Counted from the stretch's first letter, positions 43,680 to 52,878 are shown. The stretch: 64,000 nt of DNA from Paramesorhizobium sp049065735 (GCF_049065735.1 NZ_JBAKHD010000008.1:101210-165209), one strand, 5' to 3'. The notes: generated by a model from the sequence alone, not told the origin. Made by a program: numbers and translations.

Positions 43680-45113
43680 TTGACCGGCGAGGGAGCGGTA
43701 AAAGTCAGGGATGCCATGCTTTTCGAACGGCGCGTGACAATGCGCATGCCGTTCCGCTTCGGCGCCGCCACCGTGCGCGAGGCGAGCCAGATTTTCCTGC
43801 GCCTGACGGTGGAGGATAGCAAAGGCCGCTACGCGCATGGCTATGCCACCGAACTGATGGTGCCGAAATGGTTCGACAAGAACCCGGCGCTGAGCGCCGC
43901 TGATAACGAAGAGCAGTTGCGTCACTCAGTTCGTATCGCCCTCAAGCTTGCGGTCGATGCACCGTCCGCGCCCGCTTTCGCCCTGCACGCGGCGCTGGAA
44001 AGCGAGCAGCACCGTCTTGCAGCCACGGAAGGTCTCAACGATCTCATCGCTTCCTTCGGGCTTGCGCTCACCGACCGCGCGGTGCTCGACGCGCTTTGCC
44101 GCATGCACGATCTTTCCATTGCCGAGGCGATCCGCACCAATCTTCCCCGGATCGATGCAAGCACCACGTCCGACCTCTCAGGCTTCGATATCGGGAGCTT
44201 CCTCACCAGCCTCAAGCCGCAGTCGAGCCTCGCACTTCGTCATACCGTCGGCTATCTCGACGCTTTGACCCCGAGCGATATTTCCGGCCCGCGCGTCGAT
44301 GATGGCTTGCCGGAATGCCTCGAAGAAGAGATTCACGCCTATGGTGTCAGCTATTTCAAGCTGAAGGTGTCCGGACGTCCGAGCGAAGACGCGGCTCGCC
44401 TGAAAGCGATTGCCTCGGTGCTGGATGCCCTGCCGGACTATCGGATAACGCTCGACGGCAACGAACAGTTTGAAGACGAGGCGGCGGTGCTCGAACTTTT
44501 GGACCGCATCGAGGCCGAACCCGCCTTGGCTCGCTTGCGCCACTCCCTGCTTTTCGTGGAGCAGCCCTTTCCCCGTGCCATTGCCCTCACCAGCCCCGCA
44601 AGAAAGCTGGCGGCGCGCGTTCCTCTCGAAATCGATGAATCGGACGGGACCAAAGACGCGTTTCTTCTGGCATGCGATCAGGGCTATCGCGGCGTGTCGT
44701 CCAAATCCTGCAAGGGTTTCTACCGCTCGCTTTTGAACCGTATCCGTGTCGAAAAATGGAATGTCGAAGGCGATGGCGGTTTCTTCATGTCGGCCGAGGA
44801 TTTGACCACCCAGGCAGGCATTGCCGTGCAACAGGATCTGGCGCTTGCGGCGCTGCTGGGGCTCGGCCATGTCGAGCGCAACGGCCATCACTATGTCGAT
44901 GGCATGCAAGGCGCCGATGACGAGGAGGCACGCGCCTGGCATAGGGCGCATGGCGATCTTTACCGGCAGGCACCGGACGGACGCCTTCGTCTCACCATTC
45001 AAAATGGCAGGCTTTCGCTGGGCACCACGCTTGGCGCCGCGGGTCTCGGCATTTGCGGAGATGCCGCCGCAGCCAGCTTCGCGGCGCTGGAAAAAGGGAG
45101 GAGCATGACATGA
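43680..45113 (+). CDS. Atypical enolase-superfamily protein
   Basis: This 477-residue protein carries the order of enolase-superfamily barrel motifs: YFKLKVSG (lysine strand), ITLDGNEQF (metal Asp), LLFVEQPFPRA (metal Glu), PLEIDESDGTKDAF (third acidic ligand) and GYRGVSSKSCKGFYRSLLNR (lysine at the opposite strand). It is about 80-100 residues longer than usual mandelate-racemase or muconate-type members, mainly by a C-terminal extension after residue 400. The start is TTG 43680 with GGGGAGGAAAA directly upstream. It overlaps the next gene by ATGA. A sugar-acid dehydratase or epimerase role is inferred from the superfamily; the substrate is unknown. Confidence 0.75.
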   Translation: MTGEGAVKVRDAMLFERRVTMRMPFRFGAATVREASQIFLRLTVEDSKGRYAHGYATELMVPKWFDKNPALSAADNEEQLRHSVRIALKLAVDAPSAPAFALHAALESEQHRLAATEGLNDLIASFGLALTDRAVLDALCRMHDLSIAEAIRTNLPRIDASTTSDLSGFDIGSFLTSLKPQSSLALRHTVGYLDALTPSDISGPRVDDGLPECLEEEIHAYGVSYFKLKVSGRPSEDAARLKAIASVLDALPDYRITLDGNEQFEDEAAVLELLDRIEAEPALARLRHSLLFVEQPFPRAIALTSPARKLAARVPLEIDESDGTKDAFLLACDQGYRGVSSKSCKGFYRSLLNRIRVEKWNVEGDGGFFMSAEDLTTQAGIAVQQDLALAALLGLGHVERNGHHYVDGMQGADDEEARAWHRAHGDLYRQAPDGRLRLTIQNGRLSLGTTLGAAGLGICGDAAAASFAALEKGRSMT

Positions 45114-46333
45114 AACGCACGCGCTATGCCCTGGTCGGGACGGGCAATCGCGGCACGACGATGTGGGGACGCGAGCTGATTGCGGGGTGGAGCGATTATG
45201 TGGAACTCGTCGGCATCTGCGACTTGAACCTCATGCGCGCCGAACGGGCACGGGCCATGATCGGATCAGACGCGCCGCTTTACGCCGATTTCGACCTGAT
45301 GATGGCCGAATTGAAACCAGCCCTCGTGATCGTCTGCACCCCCGACGATACCCACGACGATATCATCGTGCGCGCGCTCGAAGCCGGGGCCGATGTGATC
45401 AGCGAAAAACCGATGACCACGACGCCGGAGAAGATCGACCGCATCCTGGCGGCGGAGGCGAGGACCGGCCGCCGGGTGGACGTCTCCTTCAATTACCGCT
45501 TCGCTCCCACGGCAGCGCGGATCAAGGAACTGATCAATGACGGCGCCATTGGCGAGGTCACGTCGGTCGATTTCCATTGGTATCTCGATAACAGGCACGG
45601 CGCGGATTATTTCCGTCGTTGGCATGCCTTTACCGAACGGTCGGGCAGCCTGTTCGTGCATAAGGCCACGCACCATTTCGACCTTCTGAACTGGTATCTC
45701 GATTCCGATCCCGTCGAGGTGAAGGGCTTCGGCCAGCTCCTGCATTACGGCCGCAACGGACCTTTTCGCGGACCGCGCTGCCGCATCTGCCCGCACAAGG
45801 ACGAGTGCGATTATTATTTCGATCTCTCCGCCGATCCGTTCCTCGATACGCTTTATGAGGAACCTTCAACCGTCGATGGCTATGTCCGCGATGCCTGCGT
45901 CTTCCGCGAGGAGATCGACATTCCCGATACCATGACCGCTTCGATCCGCTATGCCAGCGGCGTGCAGGTCTCCTATTCGCTCAACACCTATATGCCGATC
46001 GAGGGACACCATATCGCCTTCAACGGCCATAAGGGCCGCATCGAAATGCGGCAATATGAAAAGCAACCCTGGACGGAACCGCCGGCGGACGAAATCCTGC
46101 TCATCCGTAGTTTCGGCGGCGGCGTCGAGCATATCTGGGTGCCGCATGAGCCCGGCGGCCATTATGGCGGCGACAACCGCATGCGCGACATGATCTTCAA
46201 GCCGGGTTCGAACGACCGCCTGCGGCAGCGCGCCGGGTCGCGGGCGGGAGCCATGTCGGTGCTATGCGGTGTGGCGGCGCTGGAAAGTGCGCGCAAAGGC
46301 GGCTCGGTTTTTGTCCAGTCTCCACAGGTGTGA
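45110..46333 (+). CDS. Gfo/Idh/MocA-family oxidoreductase with Cys cluster
   Basis: This 407-residue dehydrogenase has the cofactor loop ALVGTGNRGTTMWGREL, catalytic ISEKPMTTTPEKID and the C-terminal HKATHHFDLLNWYL histidine segment. Unusually it carries CRICPHKDECDYYFDLS near residues 225-240, a C-x2-C-x5-C cluster that could bind a metal. ATG 45110 is fused to the previous stop (ATGA) after GGGAGGAG, so it is coupled to the enolase-superfamily gene. It probably acts on the same substrate series as the two Gfo/Idh proteins across the TetR gene. Confidence 0.85.
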   Translation: MKRTRYALVGTGNRGTTMWGRELIAGWSDYVELVGICDLNLMRAERARAMIGSDAPLYADFDLMMAELKPALVIVCTPDDTHDDIIVRALEAGADVISEKPMTTTPEKIDRILAAEARTGRRVDVSFNYRFAPTAARIKELINDGAIGEVTSVDFHWYLDNRHGADYFRRWHAFTERSGSLFVHKATHHFDLLNWYLDSDPVEVKGFGQLLHYGRNGPFRGPRCRICPHKDECDYYFDLSADPFLDTLYEEPSTVDGYVRDACVFREEIDIPDTMTASIRYASGVQVSYSLNTYMPIEGHHIAFNGHKGRIEMRQYEKQPWTEPPADEILLIRSFGGGVEHIWVPHEPGGHYGGDNRMRDMIFKPGSNDRLRQRAGSRAGAMSVLCGVAALESARKGGSVFVQSPQV

Positions 46334-46384
46334 GGCGTATACCCAGTAAATCAGGGGAATGTCGGCTGGGACAAACTAATACGA

Positions 46385-47164
46385 TCAGGCCGGATGCTGC
46401 TGCACGCTCAGGCCTCCGTCAATCGTGAGGCAGGTGGCATTCATGAACGGGCATTCGTCTGATATCATGAAGACAGCCGCCATCGCGATTTCCTCCGGCG
46501 TCGCGATCCTGCCGCCGGGGTGAAGCTTCATCGTTTCAGCCTTCGCGGCTTTGGGATCGGGAAAACTGTCCCAATAGTCGATGACTTTCTGCGTCGATAC
46601 ATAACCCGGCGCAATCGCATTTACCCGGATATTGCGCGCGGCGTATTCGAGGCCTAGCGATTTCGTCATCCCGAGGAGCGCATGCTTGGCAAGGGGATAG
46701 GGGAATGTGTGCGGGATGATGGTGAAGGCATGGGTCGAGGCGATGTTGAGGATGACGCCGCCGCCCTCTTCTATCATTCCAGGCAGCACCGCCTTGCAGC
46801 AGTTCCACGCGCCCTTGAGATTGATATCGAAGCAGCGCGCCCATTCCTCGTCGCTGGTTTCGAGCGGTTCGGCGAAGACGTTGACACCGGCATTGTTGAT
46901 GAGTGCATTGATGGTGCCAATCTCGCTGTTGGCTCGCTCAACCGCTTCGGAAATCGCCTGACCATCGGTGATATCCGCCGCGCAAAACCCGAGCGTCGCG
47001 CCATCGGCTTTCATCTCCTCGGCAACCTGCTCCAGCAGCGTCGCCTCCCGGTCGATCAGAAATAGGCTGGCATCCTCGCGTGAGCAGGCTTTGGCGATTG
47101 CAAGGCCGATGCCTTGCGCCGCGCCGGTGATCAGGATTCGCTTGCCGGAAAGACGCTTGGACAT
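46385..47164 (-). CDS. Short-chain dehydrogenase/reductase, probable sugar dehydrogenase
   Basis: This 259-residue classical SDR has cofactor motif ITGAAQGIGLAIA, NNAG motif ALINNAGVNVF, catalytic serine in LNIASTHAF and the YPLAK (Tyr-x3-Lys) pair. The C-terminus FMNATCLTIDGGLSVQQHP is normal for the family. It ends the DgoD-epimerase operon. With a galactonate-type dehydratase and an aldose importer nearby, oxidation of an aldose such as galactose, arabinose or fucose to its lactone is the likely job. ATG 47164 is chosen over 47185, which would overlap the dgoD stop. Confidence 0.86.
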   Translation of the reverse strand: MSKRLSGKRILITGAAQGIGLAIAKACSREDASLFLIDREATLLEQVAEEMKADGATLGFCAADITDGQAISEAVERANSEIGTINALINNAGVNVFAEPLETSDEEWARCFDINLKGAWNCCKAVLPGMIEEGGGVILNIASTHAFTIIPHTFPYPLAKHALLGMTKSLGLEYAARNIRVNAIAPGYVSTQKVIDYWDSFPDPKAAKAETMKLHPGGRIATPEEIAMAAVFMISDECPFMNATCLTIDGGLSVQQHPA

Positions 47165-47178
47165 GACGCCGACCTTTC

Positions 47179-48327
47179 TCACCATTCCGCCACGCTGCCA
47201 TCGGCATGACGCCAGAGGGGGTTTCGCCAGCGATGCCCCTCCCTCGCCCGCTCTATCACATAGGCTTCGTTCACCTCTATGCCGAGGCCCGGCCCTTGCG
47301 GGATCGCAACGAAACCGTCGGAGTAAGCGAAAACCTCCGGATTGGAGATATAATCCAGAATGTCGTTCGCCTCGTTATAATGGATCCCGAGACTCTGCTC
47401 CTGAATGAAGGCGTTGTAGGACACCGCGTCCACCTGAAGACAGGCGGCAAGGGCAATCGGCCCCAGCGGACAATGTGGTGCCAGCGCCACATCATAAGCT
47501 TCCGCCATGGCCGCGATCTTGCGGCATTCGGTGATGCCCCCGGCATGGGAAAGGTCGGGCTGGATGATATCGACATAACCGTCCGAAAATACCGATTTGA
47601 AATCCCAGCGCGAATAAAGCCGCTCGCCCAGCGCAATCGGCGTCGAGCAATGATTGGCGATCTCCTTCAGCGCCTCCCTGTTTTCCGAAAGCACCGGCTC
47701 TTCGATGAACATCAGCTTATAGGGCTCGAGCTCCCTGGCGAGAACCTTGGCCATCGGCTTGTGGAGACGGCCATGGAAATCCACGCCAATGCCGATATGC
47801 GGTCCGACGGCCTCCCGCACCGTCGCGATGACCTCGACTGCCTTATCGACCTTTTCGTTGGTATCGACGATCTGCATCTCCTCGGAGCCGTTGAGCTTGA
47901 TCGCCTTGAAGCCGCGGGCAACAATGTCCCTGGCATTACGGGCGACATCGGCGGGGCGGTCGCCGCCGATCCAGCTATAGACCTTGATCCGGTCACGAAG
48001 CTGGCCGCCTAGCAAGGAATGGACGGGCACGCCGAGCGCCCTCCCCTTGATATCCCATAGCGCCTGATCGATGCCGGCAAGCGCGCTCATATGCACCGCC
48101 CCGCCCCGGTAAAAGCCGCCGCGGTAGAGGACCGTCCAGTGATCCTCGATGAGGAACGGGTCCTTGCCGATAAGGTAATCGGCCATCTCGTGGACAGCGG
48201 CCTCAACCGTCAATGCGCGCCCCTCCACCACTGGCTCACCCCAGCCGGCAATCCCTGCGTCCGTCTCAATTTTCAGGAACAGCCAGCGCGGCGGCACGAT
48301 ATAGGTGGTCAGCTTGGTGATCTTCAT
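47179..48327 (-). CDS. dgoD: D-galactonate dehydratase family protein
   Basis: This 382-residue enolase-superfamily enzyme has the same length as E. coli DgoD and a near-identical layout: MKITKLTTYIVPPRWLFLKI, GWGEPVVEGRA, RGGFYRGGAVHMSALAG. Catalytic and metal residues are visible in GVDFHGRLHKP (Asp and His), FIEEPV (Glu), LGERLYSRWDF (Glu) and LAPHCPLGP (His, the general acid/base). It removes water from D-galactonate to give 2-keto-3-deoxy-galactonate; close sugar acids such as L-fuconate-like compounds remain possible. It overlaps the epimerase gene by ATGA. Confidence 0.9.
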   Translation of the reverse strand: MKITKLTTYIVPPRWLFLKIETDAGIAGWGEPVVEGRALTVEAAVHEMADYLIGKDPFLIEDHWTVLYRGGFYRGGAVHMSALAGIDQALWDIKGRALGVPVHSLLGGQLRDRIKVYSWIGGDRPADVARNARDIVARGFKAIKLNGSEEMQIVDTNEKVDKAVEVIATVREAVGPHIGIGVDFHGRLHKPMAKVLARELEPYKLMFIEEPVLSENREALKEIANHCSTPIALGERLYSRWDFKSVFSDGYVDIIQPDLSHAGGITECRKIAAMAEAYDVALAPHCPLGPIALAACLQVDAVSYNAFIQEQSLGIHYNEANDILDYISNPEVFAYSDGFVAIPQGPGLGIEVNEAYVIERAREGHRWRNPLWRHADGSVAEW

Positions 48328-49226
48328 CGAAATATTCCAAGGTTTTGCGGCTGCAGGCGGATGCTGCCCGACAGGTTTTCTCCCGGTTTCAGGATCTGAA
48401 GATCGCCAAGCCCGGGAAGATTATGCCCATTCGCCAGATGGGACATCGGCTCGAAGCAGAAATAGTCGCGCTTGAAATCCGGATCGAAAGACGTGTCTGA
48501 AACAAAGACGAAGGCGTGCCTGAACAGCCGGTCGGCCTTAATGGCAAGAGCGGTATGCCGCTCCGGCCAGGAGATGAGAGCTTCACCGGACCAGTCCTCA
48601 AGACCGTTATTCACCCACCGATGCGGCAATGGGGACGGCGAGGAAAAATCAAGGTCCGCCGGCATCGGCGCGCGCTCGCCGGGCAGCCACCCATCCGCCT
48701 CGGTCCGGAAGAACCCTGCCGGTGCCAGAAGCGTCGTGCGCGGCGTTAACGGAAAAAACGGATGCCACCCCAGGCCGAAGAGCATTGCGCGTTCACCGCA
48801 ATTCTCCACCGAAAGCTTCATTTCGAGTTGATTTTCTGTCAGCGAAACTACCTGCTCCGCCCGGTATTCGTATGGCGTGTGCCCACCACGGTGCTCGAAG
48901 GTCAAGGTGATGGCGTCAGCGGCCAGATTCGCGACCGTCCACTCCCCCTGCCATCCGTCACCATGGAGATAGTGTTCATCCCAATCCGTGTTGGGCTTCA
49001 GAGTATAATCGTTGCCGCCGAACGAGAACCGGTTTCCCGCGACACGGTTGCCGAATGGCACGAGCGGGTAGCATCCCGACGCGGCGGCATCCGCATCATC
49101 GCTTATGGCCGGCCGCAAAAGCGGCACTTCGCCGGCAGTGCCGCCCCACCAGAGTCCCAGAATGACGCCCCCCTTCGTCGATATGCGCAGGCGCAAGTCA
49201 CCGGTTATGAGTTCGTGGGCTCCCAT
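48324..49226 (-). CDS. Aldose 1-epimerase family protein
   Basis: This 300-residue galactose-mutarotase-like beta-sandwich protein has FGNRVAGNRFSFGGNDY, DEHYLHGDGWQGEWTV (the His-Gly-x-Gly catalytic region), HPFFPLTPRTTLLAP (second histidine) and CFEPMSHLANGHN (catalytic glutamate). ATG 49226 follows AAGGCGAGG. It is the first gene of the operon with dgoD and the SDR. It would interconvert alpha and beta aldose anomers ahead of the dehydrogenase. Confidence 0.87.
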   Translation of the reverse strand: MGAHELITGDLRLRISTKGGVILGLWWGGTAGEVPLLRPAISDDADAAASGCYPLVPFGNRVAGNRFSFGGNDYTLKPNTDWDEHYLHGDGWQGEWTVANLAADAITLTFEHRGGHTPYEYRAEQVVSLTENQLEMKLSVENCGERAMLFGLGWHPFFPLTPRTTLLAPAGFFRTEADGWLPGERAPMPADLDFSSPSPLPHRWVNNGLEDWSGEALISWPERHTALAIKADRLFRHAFVFVSDTSFDPDFKRDYFCFEPMSHLANGHNLPGLGDLQILKPGENLSGSIRLQPQNLGIFR

Positions 49227-49309
49227 GGCCTCGCCTTTATTGCGCAGAGCGCTGTGCTCCATGATTATTCGCGAGTTCGAAGCAGGCACCATAAATTTGA
49301 TCCGATGAA

Positions 49310-49328
49310 TGTCAATATAAATATGATT
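49310..49328. promoter_or_regulatory. Shared promoter/operator element before the dgoD operon
   Basis: Read on the minus strand this is AATCATATTTATATTGACA, which includes a TTGACA -35-like box directed at the epimerase-dgoD-SDR operon. It resembles 50222-50242 in front of the araFGH-type operon, suggesting joint control by the FadR-family protein at 49412. Confidence 0.45.
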
Positions 49329-49411
49329 TATTTTGCTTCTAATAGCGGTGGTGAATCGCTATGTTATGGTAAATGGACAGATGGAGAGTCAGCGCGAAGG
49401 AGAGAAAACGA

Positions 49412-50206
49412 GTGAATGACGGAACCATCAGCCGCGCCCTGACGGCCAATGGCGACCCCATTGCCAAAGGCGGCAAGCGGGGCGTTCGCGAGGCGATTCT
49501 CCAACGTTTCATCGAGAAGATCGTGTCGGGCGAATTTGCCGAAAGCGCGACGCTACCGAATGAGGCCGAGCTGACGGAGCAATTCGGCGTCAGCAGAACG
49601 AGCCTGCGCGAGGCCATGCAATATATGGCGGCCATCGGCATGATCCGCTCCAGGACGCGGGCAGGAACGATCGTTCTTCCCCGGGAAAACTGGAACTATC
49701 TCGACCCGCTTCTGCTCGATATCATGCTGACCATCGGCGGCGATGAGACCTTCTATTCTTCGCTTATCGATGCGCGGCAGTTGCTGGAGCCCGCGGCGGC
49801 GGCGCAGGCCGCGGCCAATGCGAATGCGCGGCAGCTCGCGCAGATCGCTAGGGCTTTCGAGGACATGGTGGAGGCCAATTCGCGCGATAATGAGATGTGG
49901 AGCCGCGCGGATCTCGAATTCCATACCGCCATCATCAATGCGAGCGGCAATTGGGTCTATCGCCAGTTCGCAAGCGCAATCCGCGCTGCCCTGCTCGCCA
50001 GCTTCCGCCTCACCAACCGCGCCAGCCAGTCGCATGAACAGGCGATCCTGAAACATCAGGACGTTCTGGAAGCGATAAGGATGCGCCGTCCGGACGCCGC
50101 CCGGCACGCGATGGAACAACTAATTGGCGTCGCCCGCATCGAAATGACCGATGCGCTCCGGAAGGCGCGGAGCAGTGCTCCCGCTGTGGATCTCAACATC
50201 AAGTAA
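49412..50206 (+). CDS. GntR-family regulator, FadR subfamily
   Basis: This 264-residue regulator has a winged helix (LPNEAELTEQFGVSRTSLREAMQYMAAIGMIRSRTRAGTIV, about residues 45-90) and an FCD domain with ADLEFHTAIINASGN and HQDVLEAIRMRRPDAARHAMEQLI metal ligands. The start is GTG at 49412, picked because AAGGAGAG lies 7 bp upstream; ATG 49373 has no site. It sits between the dgoD operon and araFGH. It resembles DgoR/ExuR-type regulators that respond to sugar acids, so galactonate or a similar intermediate is a reasonable effector. Confidence 0.87.
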   Translation: MNDGTISRALTANGDPIAKGGKRGVREAILQRFIEKIVSGEFAESATLPNEAELTEQFGVSRTSLREAMQYMAAIGMIRSRTRAGTIVLPRENWNYLDPLLLDIMLTIGGDETFYSSLIDARQLLEPAAAAQAAANANARQLAQIARAFEDMVEANSRDNEMWSRADLEFHTAIINASGNWVYRQFASAIRAALLASFRLTNRASQSHEQAILKHQDVLEAIRMRRPDAARHAMEQLIGVARIEMTDALRKARSSAPAVDLNIK

Positions 50207-50221
50207 CAAACGGGTGAAAAT

Positions 50222-50250
50222 AATCATACATAAATATTGACTGGTATGAT
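50222..50250 (+). promoter_or_regulatory. Promoter/operator region of the araFGH-type operon
   Basis: TTGACT at 50237-50242 is a -35-like box with a weak GATACT downstream at 50259-50264. ATCATAC (50223-50229) and GTATGAT (50244-50250) form an inverted repeat around it. The AATCATA...ATTGAC core is shared with 49310-49328 on the other strand. Confidence 0.5.
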
Positions 50251-50315
50251 TTTATGGCGATACTGATGGCTGCGGCCGTGGAAGCGGCATGCCGACATTT
50301 CAGGGAGGAAGGACA

Positions 50316-51299
50316 ATGCGTGCATTGAAGGCAGTTCTGCTCGCCGGAGCATTCGCCGTCGCCATGGCTGGAGCCGCATTTGCGGCGGATGTGAAAATCG
50401 GTTTCATAGTGAAGCAGCCGGAGGAGCCCTGGTTTCAGGACGAATGGAAATTCGCCGATGAGGCGGCCAGGGAAAAAGGCTTTACCCTCGTCAAGATCGG
50501 CGCCGAGGATGGCGAGAAGGCCCTTTCGGCCCTCGATAATCTCGGCGCGCAAGGGGCGCAGGGCGTCATCATCTGCGTGCCCGACGTCAAACTCGGCCCA
50601 GGTATCGTCGCCAAGGCAGCCGCCAACAATCTCAAGCTGATGACGGTGGACGACCGTCTGGTCGGTGCGGACGGGAAGCCGCTGGAGAACGTTCCGCATA
50701 TGGGCATCTCCGCCACCAAGATCGGCGAAACTGTGGGGCAGGCGATTGTCGACGAAATCAAGAAGCGCGGCTGGGACATGAAGTCCGTCGGCGCAATCCG
50801 CGTTTCCTATGACCAGCTTCCGACCGCCGTCGACCGCGTGGACGGTGCGATCTCGGTGCTGAAGGCCGCAGGTTTCCCGGCCGCGAATATATACGATGCA
50901 CCGCAGGCGCGGACCGATACGGAAGCGGCGTTGAATGCCGCCACGACGGTTCTCAACAAGCATCCCGATGTCAAGCACTGGGTTGCATTCGGTCTCAATG
51001 ACGAAGCGGTGCTGGGCGCGGTCCGCGCCACGGAGTCCGTCGGTATTCCGGCCAAGGATGTCATCGGTGTCGGCATCGGCGGCGCCGAGTCCGCCATCAA
51101 TGAGTTCAAGAAGCCTGCTCCGACCGGTTTCTACGGCACGGTGATCATCTCGCCGAAGCGTCATGGCTATGAGACCGCCATGATGATGTATGATTGGATT
51201 GCCAACGGCAAGGAGCCGCCAATGCTCACCCTCACCTCGGGCTCGCTGGCGCTGCGCGACAACTACCAGCAGGTGCGTAAGGAACTCGGCATCGAATAA
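50316..51299 (+). CDS. araF: AraF-like sugar-binding protein
   Basis: This 327-residue periplasmic protein has a signal peptide (MRALKAVLLAGAFAVAMAGAAFA). Its mature sequence follows E. coli AraF closely: KIGFIVKQPEEPWFQDEWKF, VICVPDVKLGPGIVAKAA, TKIGETVGQAIVDEIKKRGWD, VKHWVAFGLNDEAVLGAVRA and TGFYGTVI. AraF binds L-arabinose, and also D-galactose or D-fucose in related proteins. GGGAGGAAGGA precedes the ATG. It heads an importer operon divergent, across the FadR gene, from the DgoD pathway, which makes galactose or arabinose an attractive substrate. Confidence 0.88.
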   Translation: MRALKAVLLAGAFAVAMAGAAFAADVKIGFIVKQPEEPWFQDEWKFADEAAREKGFTLVKIGAEDGEKALSALDNLGAQGAQGVIICVPDVKLGPGIVAKAAANNLKLMTVDDRLVGADGKPLENVPHMGISATKIGETVGQAIVDEIKKRGWDMKSVGAIRVSYDQLPTAVDRVDGAISVLKAAGFPAANIYDAPQARTDTEAALNAATTVLNKHPDVKHWVAFGLNDEAVLGAVRATESVGIPAKDVIGVGIGGAESAINEFKKPAPTGFYGTVIISPKRHGYETAMMMYDWIANGKEPPMLTLTSGSLALRDNYQQVRKELGIE

Positions 51300-51316
51300 G
51301 CCTTGTGATAACGCAT

Positions 51317-51339
51317 GCCCGGCGATGCGGTCGCCGGGC
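51317..51339 (+). other. Intercistronic hairpin between araF and araG
   Basis: GCCCGGCGA and TCGCCGGGC form a perfect 9-bp stem with a TGCGG loop, 17 bp after the binding-protein stop. Such hairpins often stabilise binding-protein mRNA or reduce read-through, giving more binding protein than ATPase. Confidence 0.6.
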
Positions 51340-51356
51340 TCCCGAAAGGAGCAGCG

Positions 51357-52862
51357 ATGCCATTTCTTGAATTCCGGAACATTTCCAAGGCATATCCGGG
51401 CGTTCAGGCGCTCTCGGATGTCTCCCTGACGGTCGAGAAAGGCGCAGTCCATGGCCTGATGGGCGAGAACGGGGCGGGGAAATCGACGCTCATCCGCATT
51501 CTCTCGGGCGACCAGTCCGCGGATACCGGAACGATTACCGTCGACGGGGTCGAGCAGAATTACAGCTCGGCGCGCGATGCCTTCAAAGCGGGTGTCGTCG
51601 TCATCCATCAGGAGCTTCAACTCGTTCCCGAACTGACCGTTGCGGAAAATCTCTGGCTTGGCCGTTTTCCGGCAAAGGCCGGTGTGATCAATGGCCGAAC
51701 CTTGGTCGAAACCGTTCGCGCCAAGCTTCAGGAGATCGGTATCGATGTCGACCCGGCAGCGAAGGTCGCCTCGCTTTCCATCGGCGCGCGCCAGATGGTG
51801 GAGATTGCCAAAGCGGTGATGCTGGATGCCCGCGTGATCGCTCTCGATGAACCGACCTCCTCCTTGTCGGCCCGTGAAAGCGAAATCCTCTTCTCGCTGA
51901 TCGGGAAATTGAAGGCGAAGGGCACGATCATTCTCTATGTTTCCCATCGTCTGGACGAAATATTCCGCCTTTGCGACAGCCTGACCGTCTTGCGCGACGG
52001 CAGGCTCGCCGCCCATCATCCCTCCATTGCCAATATAACGCGCGAACGGGTCATTGCCGAGATGGTCGGCCGGGAAATCAGCGACATCTGGGGCTGGCGC
52101 GAACGGCCGCTTGGCGAGATCCGGCTGGAGGTAAAGGATCTCTGCGGCGAGAAATTGCGCAATCCGATCAGTTTCAGCGTGCGGCGGGGCGAGATCCTCG
52201 GTTTTTTCGGTCTCATCGGCGCCGGACGCAGCGAAATGGCGCGACTGCTTTACGGCGCCGATCATCGCTATCAGGGCAGCGTGACGATTGATGGTAAGAT
52301 GGTCCCGCCGAACAGTCCCCGCGCGGCAATCAGCAGCGGAATGGTGCTCTGTCCGGAAGATCGGAAATTTGACGGCATCATTCAGGGAAGATCGATCGAA
52401 GAGAACATCGTCATTTCCTCGCGCCGACACTTTTCCCCGCTGGGTATCCTCAACCGCAGGAAGGAAAGCGCGCTCGCCGATCAATTCATAGCGCGGCTCA
52501 AGGTGCGCACGCCCTCACGCAAGCAGGACATCATCAATCTCTCCGGCGGCAATCAGCAGAAGGTCATTCTGGGGCGCTGGCTCTCCGAGCACGGCGCCAA
52601 GGTGCTCGTCATCGATGAGCCGACCCGGGGGATCGATGTCGGAGCCAAGGCTGAAATTTACGACATTCTCTACAGTCTGGCCGAAGCCGGCATGTCCATC
52701 ATCGTCATATCAAGCGAACTGCCCGAGGTGATGGGCATTTCCGACCGCATCATCGTGATGTGCCAGGGCCGGATTGCGGCGGACATCGAGCGCGCCGATT
52801 TCGACGAGCGCAATATCCTGGCTGCGGCCCTGCCCGACCGGCGTGCCGCGACCGCGAACTGA
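51357..52862 (+). CDS. araG: Sugar ABC ATPase (AraG-like, double NBD)
   Basis: This 501-residue CUT2-family ATPase has two nucleotide domains. The N-terminal one has Walker A GENGAGKST, QELQLVPELTVAENLWLGR, signature LSIGARQMVEIAKA and Walker B VIALDEPTSSLSA. The C-terminal one lacks a normal Walker A (LIGAGRSEMARLLYGA, usual in this family) but has LSGGNQQKVILGRWL and VLVIDEPTRGIDVGAK. AAAGGAGC precedes the ATG. It energises the importer of the preceding binding protein. Confidence 0.9.
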   Translation: MPFLEFRNISKAYPGVQALSDVSLTVEKGAVHGLMGENGAGKSTLIRILSGDQSADTGTITVDGVEQNYSSARDAFKAGVVVIHQELQLVPELTVAENLWLGRFPAKAGVINGRTLVETVRAKLQEIGIDVDPAAKVASLSIGARQMVEIAKAVMLDARVIALDEPTSSLSARESEILFSLIGKLKAKGTIILYVSHRLDEIFRLCDSLTVLRDGRLAAHHPSIANITRERVIAEMVGREISDIWGWRERPLGEIRLEVKDLCGEKLRNPISFSVRRGEILGFFGLIGAGRSEMARLLYGADHRYQGSVTIDGKMVPPNSPRAAISSGMVLCPEDRKFDGIIQGRSIEENIVISSRRHFSPLGILNRRKESALADQFIARLKVRTPSRKQDIINLSGGNQQKVILGRWLSEHGAKVLVIDEPTRGIDVGAKAEIYDILYSLAEAGMSIIVISSELPEVMGISDRIIVMCQGRIAADIERADFDERNILAAALPDRRAATAN

Positions 52863-52878
52863 TCAGGAACCCATTTTC

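Noticed and set aside
50199..52484. 761-residue open frame on the minus strand opposite araF/araG
   Set aside because: Antisense shadow of strongly supported AraF and AraG. High codon bias in GC-rich DNA gives long opposite-strand frames.
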